Notes: generated by a model from the letters alone, not told the origin. Shown: positions 34,733 through 46,381, counted from the first letter of the stretch. The stretch is 64,000 nucleotides of DNA from Chelonoidis abingdonii (GCF_003597395.2 NC_133770.1:3272161-3336160); one strand, 5' to 3'. Program-made: numbers and translations.

Positions 34733-35649
34733 CTAGAAGAAGATGTTATCTAGCAAAGCCTCTCTCATGTTCTGCACATTTAGACGGTTCCTCTCACGGG
34801 TGTGGATTTTTTGGTGTTGGAGCAGATGCTGCTTTTGCGTAAAGCTTTTTGTGCACTCAGTGCATTGGTAGGGTCTCTCCCCTGTGTGGATCCTCTGGTG
34901 TCTAATCAGATCCGAGGGGTGACTGAAGTTCTTCCCGCAGTACGTGCACATTAACGACCCTCCACTCCTTCCCGTGTGCATTCTCTGATGCATGATGAGG
35001 CTTTTCTTCTGAGAGAAGCACTCCTGGCACTTATTACACTTATAGGGTCTCTCTCGCACGTGGCTCTTCTGGTGCTGCCTGTAAGGTGATTTGACGTTGA
35101 AGCTTTTCGAGCATTTAGTGGCACTGAATGACCTGTCTGCTGCCTGGATTCTGGGGTGGGATTTCAGGTGGTGATTCTGTCTGAAGCTTTCCTCACACTC
35201 CATAGAGCTGTAAGTGGCCCCTCCGCTGTGGATTCTCTGATGCATTGTCAAGTGCTGCTTGTACACAAAGCTTTTTTCACACGCTGCAGGTTCGTAGCAT
35301 CCCAGCTTCGTGTGACTTCTCTGGTGCATTGTGAGGCTCTCCTTCAGCCGAAAGCCTTTCCCACACTCAGCACACACGTGTGGTCTCTCACCTGGGCAGC
35401 TTCGCCGGTAAAAAGTCACAGCATTGCTTTCCCTGAAGCTTTCTTCCCCGGGCACTGACTCTACCAGCCTGTCCTTGACATGGTTCCTTGGCTGTATTAT
35501 TGAGCTGTCTGGACTATCCAAAGACCTTCCTTCCCTGGGAGTCCGGAACACAGTTTCTTCGGACAGTCCAGAGAATGTCCTTCGCAGCTGCAAGTGTTTG
35601 AGATGTTCCCCATGCTCCAGCAGCTCAGTTTGGAACATGATTCCATCAT
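34733..35649 (-). CDS. Gene 2 terminal C2H2 zinc-finger exon
   Basis: The acceptor is tatcccagcag, with the exon starting at 35649 in phase 1: [20 protein letters not shown]. It encodes 304 residues. Seven finger units are present. Unit 1 ([14 protein letters not shown]) is canonical. Units 2-4 each lack the first cysteine (EPAAC, SSMEC, SATKC), and unit 3 also ends in Gln instead of His. Units 5-7 are canonical. Presumed contacts are L/E/S/M, Q/K/S/M, H/S/D/R and Q/Q/H/Q for units 1, 5, 6 and 7. The last 22 residues are a frameshifted eighth finger: the alternative frame reads [11 protein letters not shown] then a stop. With the upstream exons the protein is 603 residues. The first finger is clearly paralogous to that at 22093-23201. 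Confidence 0.9.
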
Positions 35650-35654
35650 CTGCT

Positions 35655-38250
35655 GGGATAAAACAAAAATAAAATACAGAAAATTTTATTTTGTCTGCTT
35701 GGGAACAAAGGAAACCTGTTAATCATTCCCACGTCATCACAAAAGCCCATTACGTTGGGTTTCTCCCAAGCAAATGAGCTAGGACAGTTCTGTGCAATAG
35801 TTTGTGTTTAGAGGAGGACAGGGTGAAAAGACAGATTCCAGCAGTCCTGAGCATCCAGCTCCCCTTGGAGACAATGATCTCAACAACAGCCTGTTTTCCT
35901 GTTTCAGTGCTTGGAAACAGCAGACTGTTACCAAGGCCACTGGAGAATCGGGGCGAAGTAGCTACATTTCCCCTCACAATCTAAGCTTTCATTTCTAAAG
36001 AGACAAAATGCATTTCACTGGCTGTAATTCCCTCAGTGCAGAAGACTCACCCAATGCACTTAAAGCCTTCACACAGCACTTAAACTTTGTAAAGCCACAA
36101 GACAAATGTCATCAGGAGTTTCCAACTTCACTGACTCTCGGCTGCTCCGCATTAGCTGTGCTTAGTTTACTAATCAAATGGTGCGTCCTCTGTCTACCAG
36201 CTCTGCAAGCTCAGCCTGGGATCTGAGAGGCAAGACAGGTTCTTCCTTATAGCACATCACCCCAAATCCCAAAGATTCTGCAGGCCAGCTCAGGTCTTTA
36301 GGGACGCCTTTACAACCTCCCTTGCCTTCAGTGGGGGTGCACAGGCGTAACCAACTATCCCTGTCACTGGAACCTACCGAACAACTCTGCTGATAATGCA
36401 TGAGGAATCCAGCTCACTCTCTTTTAGGCTTTGAGTTGTAAGAGCTTATTTTAGTCTCTCATGCCAGCAGACGTGAATGAGTAAACCTAAGAGCTGGCTG
36501 AGTAAGACGGGGTCATGTTCACACACAGCTCCAGAGTAGGACTGGGAACCCTGGGGAGATCGTCCGCACTGGGTGAATTTCACCCTTTCAGAAGGGTTGT
36601 CAAGGGTTTTGCTGGACACACTGGATATAGATTTAAACCAGATTTTTTAAATATCCTCCTAACATTGTCCCAGCTGTTGCTGAATTCCTCACGCCTGCCT
36701 AGCCAAGGGTTGCTGTTCCCTGGCTCCTATATATGGCAGAGGACTCTGTCCGTGGTGCCTTTTCATGGCAAGGCCAGACCACAGTTCTGCCAAAAGCTCT
36801 TCCTATGACCTTGGGGCCAGAGAATCCAACCTCTCTTCCTCCGCCGCGGGGACATGCAGGCAGCAGCTGTCGCCTCGTGTCAACCGAGTTACAGTAGCAT
36901 CTAAACAAGAGACTTTATACAAAACAGAGAAAAGCATTTACACTTCGCCTAGTCTGGTGGTGACTGTGGCTAGCCGCACTAGTGCAGGCTCAGAGACTTC
37001 GATAGAAAAGGGGAGAAACCAGTAGCTGTGGCTTTCCATGATAAAGCTCTCTCATAGCCACATCAGTCAGCACTGCTTGTCCTTACAGCCACTGTCTGTC
37101 CAGCAGGCTCTCAAAAACATGCCCCTTGCCTCTGTTCTCTCCCTCAGGTTCAGTGCTTCCTGGAGGAGGCCCTCCGTCCATCCTCACAACCCCCCAGCAG
37201 GGAGCCAGTCAAACCCTCTTTAGAATCTTCGGTTTGGGTAATTGTAGTGTTGAGACCTCATGAACATGAGACTTTCTCCACGTAACCACCACCGTCCCAT
37301 GGCCATCGCCACATTACAGCATCTTTCACTAAGCTTCCTTTGCTCAAACAGTCTGTGCTGCTGCTTCCTTCGCTGTACAAATGGGTCAGCATCTTTCATT
37401 CTTCAAAGGGAGTGAGCTCACTTCCGACGGCTCTTTGGATCTTGGGCACGCACCTTCCCCTTTGCTCTCTTGGGAGTATCTGCACAGACGTCCTTCTTAG
37501 AAGAAGAAACATGAGCAGGCTAAATATTTCCCATTCCTCAGTAGGTAAACCACTGTCTATGCACAAGGATCCCATCACAATGGGTCAGACCACACAGAAG
37601 GTTTCATTGTCAGGACATTTGCCACAGTTCTTCAATCACAATCTTCCCAGAACCCTGACAGGCTAATCCTGCCCGGGACTTGCTCCAGGGAGACCAGGCC
37701 ACACCATCTGGCCATTCCAATCTGAGCATTTCATTCCAACGGGCTTGGCTATGAGCACTGTGATATGGACCACAACCCAGTCAACGGGCAGCGCACAAGG
37801 AGCATGGATAAATAACAGCTATCGAGTCGCGGGTGGAGTCCAAAAGGGCAAGGCAGGGATCAGGCTTATTTTAGGTCTTTACTAATGACTGGAAGGAGGA
37901 GTAAATAGCGTGTTAATGGGATTGACAAAGGTTACCAAACTGGCCAGGTTACAAGATCAAGAGGAACGACCAGGAGAACGTAACAAGGTGGGTAAGAGAA
38001 CAAAAGGAAATTCAACCTGGAAAACACAATTAGCACATTGAGGGAGAAACAACGTGGGACACGCGTACCCAGAAAGTGGGAGCAACCTCGAAAACGGGAA
38101 GAGACCCATGGGGTGGGAACAGACTGTTCATTAGTTAAGAGCTTTTACAACAACGCTGGTGGCAAAAAGAGCCAATGCAGTTCAGGGCAGCACAGAGACA
38201 TCTCCCCGCTGGGCAGAGAGGGCATCGTTCCTCTCTATACCCCAGTTGTG
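35655..38250. other. Intron of gene 2, nothing recognised
   Basis: No linker exon with the family pattern or clear repeat was found between the finger exon and the element at 38260. Confidence 0.45.
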
Positions 38251-38259
38251 AGACTGTAC

Positions 38260-39240
38260 CAGGGTTGCCAACTTTCTAATCACACAAAACTGAACGCCCC
38301 TGCCCCGCCTCTTCTCCGAGGTCCCACCCCTGCCCCACCCCTTTTAAGAGGTCCTGCCCGCTACTCACTCCATTCCCCCTCCCGCCGTTGCTTGCTCTCC
38401 CTCACCCTCACTCACTTTCACTGGGCTGGGGTGCAGGACAAGGTGAGGCTCCGGGGAGGACCAGAAAGCAGTGGTTCAGGGTGCAGGAGGGGGCTGTGGG
38501 CTGGGGCAGTGGGTTGGGGTGCAGGAGGGGGTCCAGTAAAAGATATTGCCTCCCCCACTTTGTCTCTCTAATAGCCTGGGACCAACATGACTACAACGTC
38601 ACTGCATTCAGGGTTACTGCCTTTGTGTCTCTGGAACTATTCAACCTCTACGCACAGCTACTAGGAAAACTGGTGCAGGACTGGGTGTGGGGTGCAGGCT
38701 CCGGGAGGGGGCTCAGGGCTGGGGCAGGAGTGTTGGCTCTGAAAGGGAGTTAGGGTGCAGGAGGGGGATCGGGGCATGGGCTCCAGCTGGGCAGCGCTTA
38801 CCTCAGGCAGCTCCCAGTCTGCACCGCAGCAGGGCTAAGGCAGGCTCCCTGCCTGCCCTGGCTCTGCTCAGCTCCCGGAAGCAGCCAACATGTCCGGCAT
38901 CTAGGCGGAGAGACCAGGGGGCTCTACACACCTCCTGCACCCACAAGCACTGTCCCCATAACTCCCACTGGCGTGGTTCATGGCCAAAGGTAGCTGTGCA
39001 GCTGGTGCTGGGGGCAGGGACAGCGCACAGAGCTTCCCTGACTGCCCCTCCGCCTAAGGGCTGCAGGGACATGGTGGCCGTTTCCAGGAGTTGAGTGGAG
39101 CCAGGGCACAGGGGGTCTGCCTTAGCCCTGCTGCGCTGCCAACCGGACTTTTAACGGCCCGATCAGCGGTGCTGACTAGAGCTGCCAGGAACCCTTTTCA
39201 ACTGGGCGTTCCAGTCGAAAACTGAAGCCTGGTAACCCTA
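38260..39240. mobile_element. hAT-like element with 8-bp target duplication
   Basis: The termini cagggttgcca and (complement) tagggttacca are inverted repeats. The flanks are perfect duplications gactgtac (38252-38259 and 39241-39248). The interior is CCCCTGCCCC-rich with repeated ggggtgcaggagggggctc segments and no transposase. Confidence 0.8.
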
Positions 39241-40137
39241 GACTGTACCTGGAATCCAGCTTTCATTTCTAAACACATTAGTGCCAGCATTAGTGAGCAG
39301 GTGAGAGGAATTATGGGAAGAGCAAGCAAAGCAATCCGGTGTGTTGGGGCTGATTTATGAGCAAAGACTGAAAGCGTTAGTGGCCAGATCCTCAGGCCTG
39401 GCATCTGGAGTACGGAGCCCTCAGGAGCTGTGCAGAGCACCTGAGCCACAAGCACACCTTTGTGATTCCCCATCCCCTCCTCAGGACTAGAGTCAGCGAC
39501 TCCGCTCCATCTGGGTGCCTGGGGATGACAGCAGGGAGGCAGTGAGCATGGGCAGGGCTTATGAGACCCCATGCAGGGGGCAGACTCCTCACTGTTGGCC
39601 CGACAGACTAATGGGCCATACTCCTGGTTGGCAGCTCCAGCATGGAACCATCAGCTAGGAGCTGACCATGGGGCCCAGTGTCCCCACAAAGTGATCAGGG
39701 AGCTGCCTCTCCCAGCCAAGGTACTCGCCTTGTCTTATTTCATCTTTGGGACCCTTCCTGGTCGTCTGTTGTCTCCCCCACATGGTGGCCACTGCCATAG
39801 CATCTGCTGCCCCCAGAGGCAGAGAGGGAGACCAGGAGCATGTGTCTGTTTTATCTTGGGGGTGGGTTACTCCATTGCCACGTGTTTCTGGTGCTATCCC
39901 TCCGTTAGAGGGAAATTCTGTACTCAGCTCTGGCCTTAAACCCTTCCTTCCCCTCCCCTTGTCCTCAGACTGGCTCTGGACCCTTGTCCCCCTCATGAGC
40001 CTGCAAGAACACTCCCAGTTCCACTCCGCTTCCTCCCCCTCCACACATACCTCCCACCCAGGGAAGTCCCTGTATGGCGCCAGCTCTCCACTCTACCTCA
40101 GGCTGCACAGCATTTTGTGGGACCGCTGATAACTCAC

Positions 40138-40251
40138 CAGTGCTGGGCTCTGAGAATATTTCCACTTCCTCAAAGGGCCCCTGCTCCTCGACACACAGCT
40201 CCTCCTCTCGCTTTACTCGGGACACACAGCTTGGCTGGGAAAACGCGCACT
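40138..40251 (-). CDS. Gene 2 linker exon 3
   Basis: The exon is 114 nt, phase 1-1, with acceptor ttccattaatag and donor GTGAGT at 40137-40132. It encodes ECAFSQPSCVSRVKREEEL... ending IFSEPSTG. RVKREEELCVEE aligns with WVKREEEPCVQD of gene 1's 5640-5753 exon. It is the last spacer before the finger exon at 35649. The frame is intact. Confidence 0.88.
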
Positions 40252-40535
40252 CTATTAATGGAAAGAGAAAACAGGCAGCAAGTTGACTTTCTTCTGTGAA
40301 TCCCCTTTGTCCCCATCGCAGCATCTTTCTGTCCTCCCCTTGCAACAGTCAGCAGGTTCACTCCAAGCTGTATGGCTTTTACACAGGACTTCTTTTCCCA
40401 CGTCTTCTGCTCCCTCTGCCCCTTTTCATAAGAGCCTTCCCCAGCTCTCTAAAGCAGGAGCCTCTCTCCTACTTCACACCACGTATTCTCTAACAAGCTA
40501 GCTACCAAAACACTGCTGTTTCGCATAGCACTCAC

Positions 40536-40649
40536 CAACTGGGGGTTCGGCCGGGATCTCTCTTTCCTCCGAGTTCTCCTGTCCCTTGATGCACGGCTCT
40601 TCCTCGCCTTCACTCTGGCAGGTCGCCTCAGGTGTATACACCAGTGAGT
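40536..40649 (-). CDS. Gene 2 linker exon 2
   Basis: The exon is 114 nt, phase 1-1, with acceptor cccatgcacag and donor GTGAGT at 40535-40530. It encodes DSLVYTPEATCQSEGEEEPC... ending PAEPPVG. The EGEEEPCIKGQENSEEREIPAE core matches the acidic, EREIPAE-ending pattern of the other linkers. It is intact. Confidence 0.88.
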
Positions 40650-40838
40650 CTGTGCATGGGAAAGATAAATCCCATTATGTTGTTCTAACATCTCTACTTT
40701 GTAGCTGCTAACAAGTCACTCAGCCGGAGCTGGTAAGCTGCGTCTATAGCAGTTCACAAACACCTTTGTTTCCTGCTTAGATATGACGGAGAGGACACCA
40801 TGGAAAGCCCCACAATAAGGAAAAGATGATGGGTTTAC

Positions 40839-40952
40839 CTGTGCTGGGCTCTGCAGGGATTTCTCTCTCCTCTACGTCTCCCTCCTCCCCCTCGCAGGGC
40901 GCTTCCCCTCGTTCAATCCGCGCCAGAAGGTCAGGTTTGGAGAGTGCATAGT
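40839..40952 (-). CDS. Gene 2 linker exon 1 (follows KRAB-A)
   Basis: The exon is 114 nt, phase 1-1, with acceptor ttccatcaatag and donor GTAAAC at 40838-40833. It encodes DYALSKPDLLARIERGEAPC... ending PAEPSTG. DYA(I/L)SKPD...RIERGE is the standard continuation of KRAB-A in ZNF282/ZNF398-type proteins. It directly precedes the other two linkers, 190 to 290 bases apart. Confidence 0.9.
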
Positions 40953-40999
40953 CTATTGATGGAAAAACAGATCAGCGTTCCCTGGCTCCATGCTGCATT

Positions 41000-41920
41000 G
41001 AGCAGTGAGAGATTTTAGGCACCCGTCACTGCTCAAAGTGGTGCGAAATGGGAACGAAGCTCCTAGAGAAACAAATGCCTGGTGAGGGAGGAGCAGGGCT
41101 GCCTGCTGGCGGTTCAGGGCTCTCCACGCAGAGGGAGATAGTGCCTGAAAGATAACAAAGTATTAAGCTAATTCCCTAGTTATTAACCTGCAGTCAGGCC
41201 AGAGACCCAGCCAGGCCAGAGCCTGTCTATGGGGTAAGCGATGGTTATTTTGTGTCCACAGTTCCTGAGACCAGAATGAGAACCCGCTTGGTTTATTAGT
41301 CTCCTACATTAGACCTAAAGGGTGCATTACAAGCACCAGATCCCACCACAAGCTGATTGTCCATCAATCCCTCCCCTTTGTTGAGTTTTTCCCCACCTAG
41401 CCCCTAGTCTCTCCTGCCCACTGCCTTTAATCCAGTTCCCATCAAAGCTTGTGAGGTTTCCAGGAGCCCAGGTGTCTCCAACACACAGTTTAGCTACAGG
41501 CCATCAAGTCAATGCCTCCCTAATCAGTGGTGCTTGTGTACTAACCAACAGCACATGTGGTCAGCCTCCCTCTAGCTATAATGATCCCCCTGTGCATTTC
41601 CCACCTAATGATTCTCTTCCTCTGTTACCCTGTTCAGTGGGAGATTTCACATCAGCACCACACGTGGAACACAGCAGGTTTCTGGATGTGTACTGCCAAG
41701 TAACTGCAACCATTATCCACAGCCCGAAGGCACTGGAGATGGAGGGACCAGGTCCTCCCTGCATACCTTTCATTCTAGACTGGCACCAATAACAGTGAAA
41801 AATGTGCTGACCCACCACAAAGGTTCTATGTCACATGCAAATCCATTAGCCCAGTGCTGGAGCTGGCCCATGAATTGCTTAGATTGTAGATTATTTACTA
41901 AACAAGTGAGAACCAATATT
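41000..41920. other. Intron of gene 2, nothing recognised
   Basis: No exon or clear repeat between linker 1 and the KRAB-A exon. Confidence 0.45.
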
Positions 41921-41923
41921 TAC

Positions 41924-42050
41924 CCAGCGAGATCAGAGACTCATAGTTCCCCTTCATCACGTTCTTGTAAAGCTCTTTCTGCCACTCATCTAAGTTCTGC
42001 CATTCTTGCTCAGAGAAGTAAACTGAGTCATTTTCAAATGCCACCGGGAC
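41924..42050 (-). CDS. Gene 2 KRAB-A exon
   Basis: The exon is 127 nt, phase 0-1, with acceptor tgtgattgcag and donor GTAAAT at 41923-41918. It encodes [20 protein letters not shown], then [22 protein letters not shown]. The KRAB landmarks (V-x-F, YFS-EQEW, LY-NVM-x-NYE-L) are all present. The box would act as the repressor-recruiting module of gene 2. It is the only complete KRAB-A between 10.3 kb and the right edge, and so the only visible candidate KRAB for both the 34.7 kb and 22.1 kb finger modules. Confidence 0.95.
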
Positions 42051-42588
42051 CTGCAATCACAGAGGTTACAGATTCATTCAGCACCTTTACGGCCCCCCAG
42101 TGCCATAAAATCACCTGCCCCTTCCATCTTCTTTAGCATTTAAGAGAGGGGGGGCGGGGGGGAAGAGGGACACAAGACCATTTCTCATTATTACAATTTG
42201 TTTTTACAGCTTCCATAAGAGTTCCAGGTACTGTAGAGAAACCCGCAATGCTTTTCCTCCGAATGCCTAGAATTCGAACGCAAACATGAGGAGAGGAACA
42301 AAAGGGAGGGGAACAACCACACTCTCTGGAAGAGCATCACTTGTGCTACTTACTGGGAAGCCGACTGTGAATGCCAAAGCACTGGTGCCCTCATTCCCTC
42401 TGAGCAGTATCTTAGAGCGTGTCTACATGGGGCAGAAGCCCAGAAGAGCTAGCGCAGAACAGCTATTCGCGCCTTTGTGTAGTGTAGGTTAATCCATTTT
42501 GGAAGTGGATTACCCAAACAGCAAGAAGGCAGTCTTAGTGCCGAGTAAGAGCATCCACCTGGGGTATTCTGCTTTTTAGACACACCAT

Positions 42589-43230
42589 ATGGCCGAGTAT
42601 TGTCATCAGAGGCACCTGATACCAAGTGGAAGTAAGACTGGTGAGCGCCTTCAACTTTCATCATGCACAAACAGACAGAGAGCTGAATGTAGTTCTCAAT
42701 GGTCTGCGATAAAACACGATTCACACCCGGTCCTTCTAGGCGTCACGTTGAAGAAAACTCTCACATTTTGTGACCATCTTACAAAGACAGCAAGTAAGGT
42801 CAAAACACACAACAACCTGCTCGGAAAACTGGCCAGGACGCCATGGGGCACCAACGCCCAAACGTTACACACTTCAGCCTTGGCACTCTGTTACTCAGCA
42901 GTGGAGTGCTGCGCTCCAGTCTGGGCTCGCTTATCTCACACAAAGATTGACGTACAACATAATTCTGCCATGCGTGTTATTTCAGGCACACTTAAATCTA
43001 CTCCTCTACCATGATTACCAGCTCTCAGAAATATTGCTCCACCCAGCGTTTGCAGAGAGGAAAGGGTAGCAAAGCTTGTGATGAAATTACGTGATATGCC
43101 ACATCTGCCATTAATTAAAAGACTGTTTAATCCACCACATGGTCCTCTGCCCTCATGGCGCCCTTTGTGGATAAGTTTAAAAGGTGAGGGATTTATGGTA
43201 GAGGATGCGTGGCGAGCTTCATGATCCACA
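42589..43230 (+). mobile_element. LINE fragment: RT C-terminal region (jockey/CR1-like)
   Basis: The open frame 42589-43014 contains VLLGVTLKKTLTFCDHLTKT, then NNLLGKLARTPWGTNAQTLH, then ALALCYSAVECCAPVWAR and a STMR-like AMRVISGTLKSTPLP. This is the region downstream of the RT catalytic core in jockey/CR1-superfamily non-LTR elements. The sequence after 43014 continues in broken frame. It is a fossil in intron 2 of gene 2. Confidence 0.7.
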
Positions 43231-43260
43231 GAGAAAATGACAAATAACTATCTTGTCTCA

Positions 43261-43526
43261 TATCAGAGGGGTAGCCATGTTAGTCTGGATTTGTAAAAGC
43301 AGCAAAGAATCCTGTGGCACCTTATAGACTAACAGACATTTTGGAGCATGAGCTTTCGTGGGTGAATACCCACTTCGCCAGATGCATACCGAAATCGGTA
43401 TTTACCCACAAAAGTTCATGCTCCAAAACGTCTGTTAGTCTAATCCAACGAAGTGGGTATTCACCCACAAAAGCTCATGCTCCAAAATGTCTGTTAGTCT
43501 ATAAGGTGCCACAGGATTCTTTGCTG
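43261..43526. mobile_element. Foldback retroposon, full copy with 10-bp target duplication
   Basis: A unique head (tatcagaggggtagccatgt, then tagtctggatttgtaaaagc) is followed by a long palindrome: cctgtggcaccttatagact...ggagcatgagctttcgtggg and its inverse, ending gccacaggattctttgctg. Flanks are perfect duplications tcttgtctca (43251-43260 and 43527-43536). The centre carries an extra partial inverted arm. No ORF. Confidence 0.9.
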
Positions 43527-43539
43527 TCTTGTCTCAGAC

Positions 43540-44700
43540 CCTACTCAACATCAACCCGGGCTTGATTTACTGCGAAGGCAATGGAGCCTTCTGAACCGGT
43601 TTCATACTGGACATGGAACTTGTGGTGCAGCAGAATTTCGAAGGCATTTTAGAGACAGTCCATTAGGTTGATGTGGGCAGCCACAAACCATGACACACGT
43701 TGCTGAGGACAGCAAAATGACTCAACTTCCGGGTGGTTTTCATGTCTTGAACATCATTGATAAGAACGCTGTGGTGTGGCTTGGCTCGACCAGATTGCAT
43801 AGGCCAGATAAACACACACCACAGCTATTCTGCAGTAACTTCCCCATGCAGACAAGCCCTTACTTCAAGAGTAGTTCCAGTGACTTCAGTGGGACTATTT
43901 GTGGATGAAGATACTGCTCAAAGTGAGTAATGGTTTGTGCATCTGCTCCCTTGAGATCAGATACAACGTTCATTTAGCTGATGAATTTAGTTTTACTGAT
44001 GACACTTCACAGCAGTCAAGATTTTGTAAAGAGTAATGAAAATGCAATAATCCGAGTTACCCCTGCAGAGCCCTATTCAATATTAAATGAGAAGCAGAGA
44101 GAGGCTGACACCTGCGAGTGGGTTAAAATAAACAGCACAAACCTCAATAACAATTTAAAAATTGAATAAAGCTTCCAAATTCCTTCAAGCAAACTATTTG
44201 GCCTATGGACTGCACAAATTGTTCAGGCCATACTTGCAGAGCTCTAACCAACTTACCCCAAATGTATTTAGTTTGTAGTATTTACAAATTCCACTGGCTA
44301 CTGCTGTAGAGTTTATAAACGTGGCAAGATCAAAAAGATTATAAAGTCCACAGACACAACATGGTGCTTTCAGAGTCACTCCAGTTTCTATCACTATAGA
44401 GCATATTGCACTAGAGCTCACAGAGGAGAACAAACAGATATGGGGTTTCTACACCAAGTTGTGTGAGAGATCAACTTACAAAAATAAAGACTCCTTGAAG
44501 AGTGAAACCTTTTGAAAATGTTCCTCTCTCAAAAACAGCGGGCCCATTTAACACTAGACTTTCCCAGAAACTCCCCCCCCCCGCTGCCAACAGGCCACAT
44601 ATACAAAATTTCAGGCATAAAGGCATTTGGGAATGTTAGACTCAGGGCGGTAATAATTAGAGATATCATGAAAACTGTTTTACTACAGTTCTTGAATATT
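43540..44700. other. Intron of gene 2, nothing recognised
   Basis: AT-rich unique-looking sequence. Short open frames only. Confidence 0.4.
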
Positions 44701-44717
44701 ATTAGCTACATCGTTAC

Positions 44718-45119
44718 CTTGGGGATTTCCCCCTTTGTGCCTGGGGGGAGCCTCAGGATCCAGAAGTTCCTGTTCTTCAGCAGGTTCTCCACGTTCTCCA
44801 GCCTCCTCTGCAGCAGCCCGTACTCCTGGATCAGAGTTCCCAGCGCAGCCCATTTACTCTCCATTTGGTTCCCAAAATCCACTACCGTTTTCTCGCAGTC
44901 AAAGTATTTCTTTTCTGTTGTCACTGTTCTACGCTCCAGGTTCAGTAACCGCGTGGCATGAGAATCAACCTTCTTTTCCACTGCTTGAATTGCAGCTAGA
45001 ACAGTCCAAAGCGAAATCTCTGCAGAGTTTGGCTTTGTCTCTTTAGCAGAAGTTTGCTGAGGATTAGCAGAGGGCTGGAAAGGTGTCCATTGCTGGGACT
45101 CCATGTCCCACTCCTGATC
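44718..45119 (-). CDS. Gene 2 exon 2: coiled-coil (DUF3669-like) domain
   Basis: The exon is 402 nt, phase 0-0, with acceptor cttgtgaacag and donor GTAACG at 44717-44712. It encodes 134 residues: [15 protein letters not shown], then an S/T-rich spacer, then [49 protein letters not shown] and the conserved [20 protein letters not shown] near the end. The same domain and exon length occur in gene 1 (13351-13752). In the ZNF282/ZNF398/ZNF746/ZNF777/ZNF783 family this region precedes KRAB and is predicted to form a coiled coil. It reads in frame with MAERAAAQ from exon 1. Confidence 0.95.
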
Positions 45120-45429
45120 CTGTTCACAAGAAGAGAAACTGAGATCAAGTTGTGGTCCCATCACCATCTGTCACACCCAGCTACAAAGAGAAAGTGCAAG
45201 AACTGCTCACTTAGCACTTTCTATGCCTGGATGTTTATTTTAATAGGGTCACACTCCAGATGTGATCATAACAAGCATGTTAATATTATTACACAACTGA
45301 TTTGCTAGTTTTATAACTGACAGTTTAGACTGCATTGGGCTGAAGCTTGATAGCTGCATTCAACAGACAATCACCATGTTTTACTAATATTTGGAACTGA
45401 TCCTCGTTTTCAGCAATGTCCCGTTACAC

Positions 45430-45650
45430 CAGTAGTTCTAAGACTTTTGTACTGGTGATCCCTTTCACATAGGAAGCCTCTGAGCACAACCCCCCCCTTA
45501 CACATTAAAACACACTTTTTTATATATTTAACACCATTATAAATGCTGGAAGCAAAGCGGGGTTGGGGATGGAGGCTGACAGCTCACAACCCTCATGTAA
45601 TAACCTTGCAACCCCCCGAGGGGTCTCAACCCCCAGTTTGAGAACCCCTG
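45430..45650. mobile_element. hAT-like non-autonomous element
   Basis: The end sequences cagtagttctaagac and (complement) caggggttctcaaac are inverted repeats. Flanking 8-mers cgttacac (45422-45429) and cgttatac (45651-45658) differ by one base. The interior shares ggtcgcaaccc-type sequence with 16595-16820 in inverse orientation. Confidence 0.75.
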
Positions 45651-46381
45651 CGTTATACCATTAGGGAAGCATAAAGGGGCCTTAAGTGTTAACGAGGATC
45701 AGCTTTTTTAATTAGCTTTGCACAATTTTCACTTCCAAAATGGCTCTTAAGCAGTTTCAGGCGCTCTTTTTTTTCCTCCTTTGCCTTGGTAACTGCTTCT
45801 TTTCCTAATTCAGTACTTTTCCTATGCTGGTGACTTTTGCTTTATATTTCAAGATATTCAGTTTATGCTGGTTTGTAATGCACCTGATGCACATATCCAG
45901 CAACTCTTTCTCTGGCAAGAGTCAATAACATGCAACTACAAAATGTTACCACTGATACTGTCGCATAACTCAGGCCTAATGTCACACTAGTGAAAGGGAG
46001 AGTGATGTGTGTGTGTATTCACATTGAAAAAAGAAACCCCCAGCATTAAACTCTGACATTTTTGCAGCGTCTTTCATCGGAAGAATCAGACCTCAAAGCA
46101 CTTTTCAGCTATTCAACCACTGTAGTAATTTGGAGACAAAATGCAGAGTAATCACTGCAGTTAGCAGATTAATTCTGCTCTCAGTTACACCAATATGAAA
46201 GTAGAGTAACTCCACAGAAGTCAATGGAGTTACTCTGGATTTGCACCAGGATAAATGAGAGAAGAAATCCTCCTCCTGTTTGAAGGATCATGCTTGGTGT
46301 TAGTGACAACACTGAGCACTGGAACTTAACTCCTTTTCCAGGCAGGCCATGTCTACACCACACAATTAAATCAACCTAAGT

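Noticed and set aside
36174..36401. Extra gene 2 linker exon near 36.2 kb (CYKEEPVLPLRSQ)
   Set aside because: Only a short EEP-like match; no acceptor/donor pair giving a phase 1-1 exon of 108-114 nt.
38038..38753. 177- and 121-codon plus-strand open frames at 38.0-38.8 kb
   Set aside because: They run into the C-rich interior of the hAT-like element 38260-39240.
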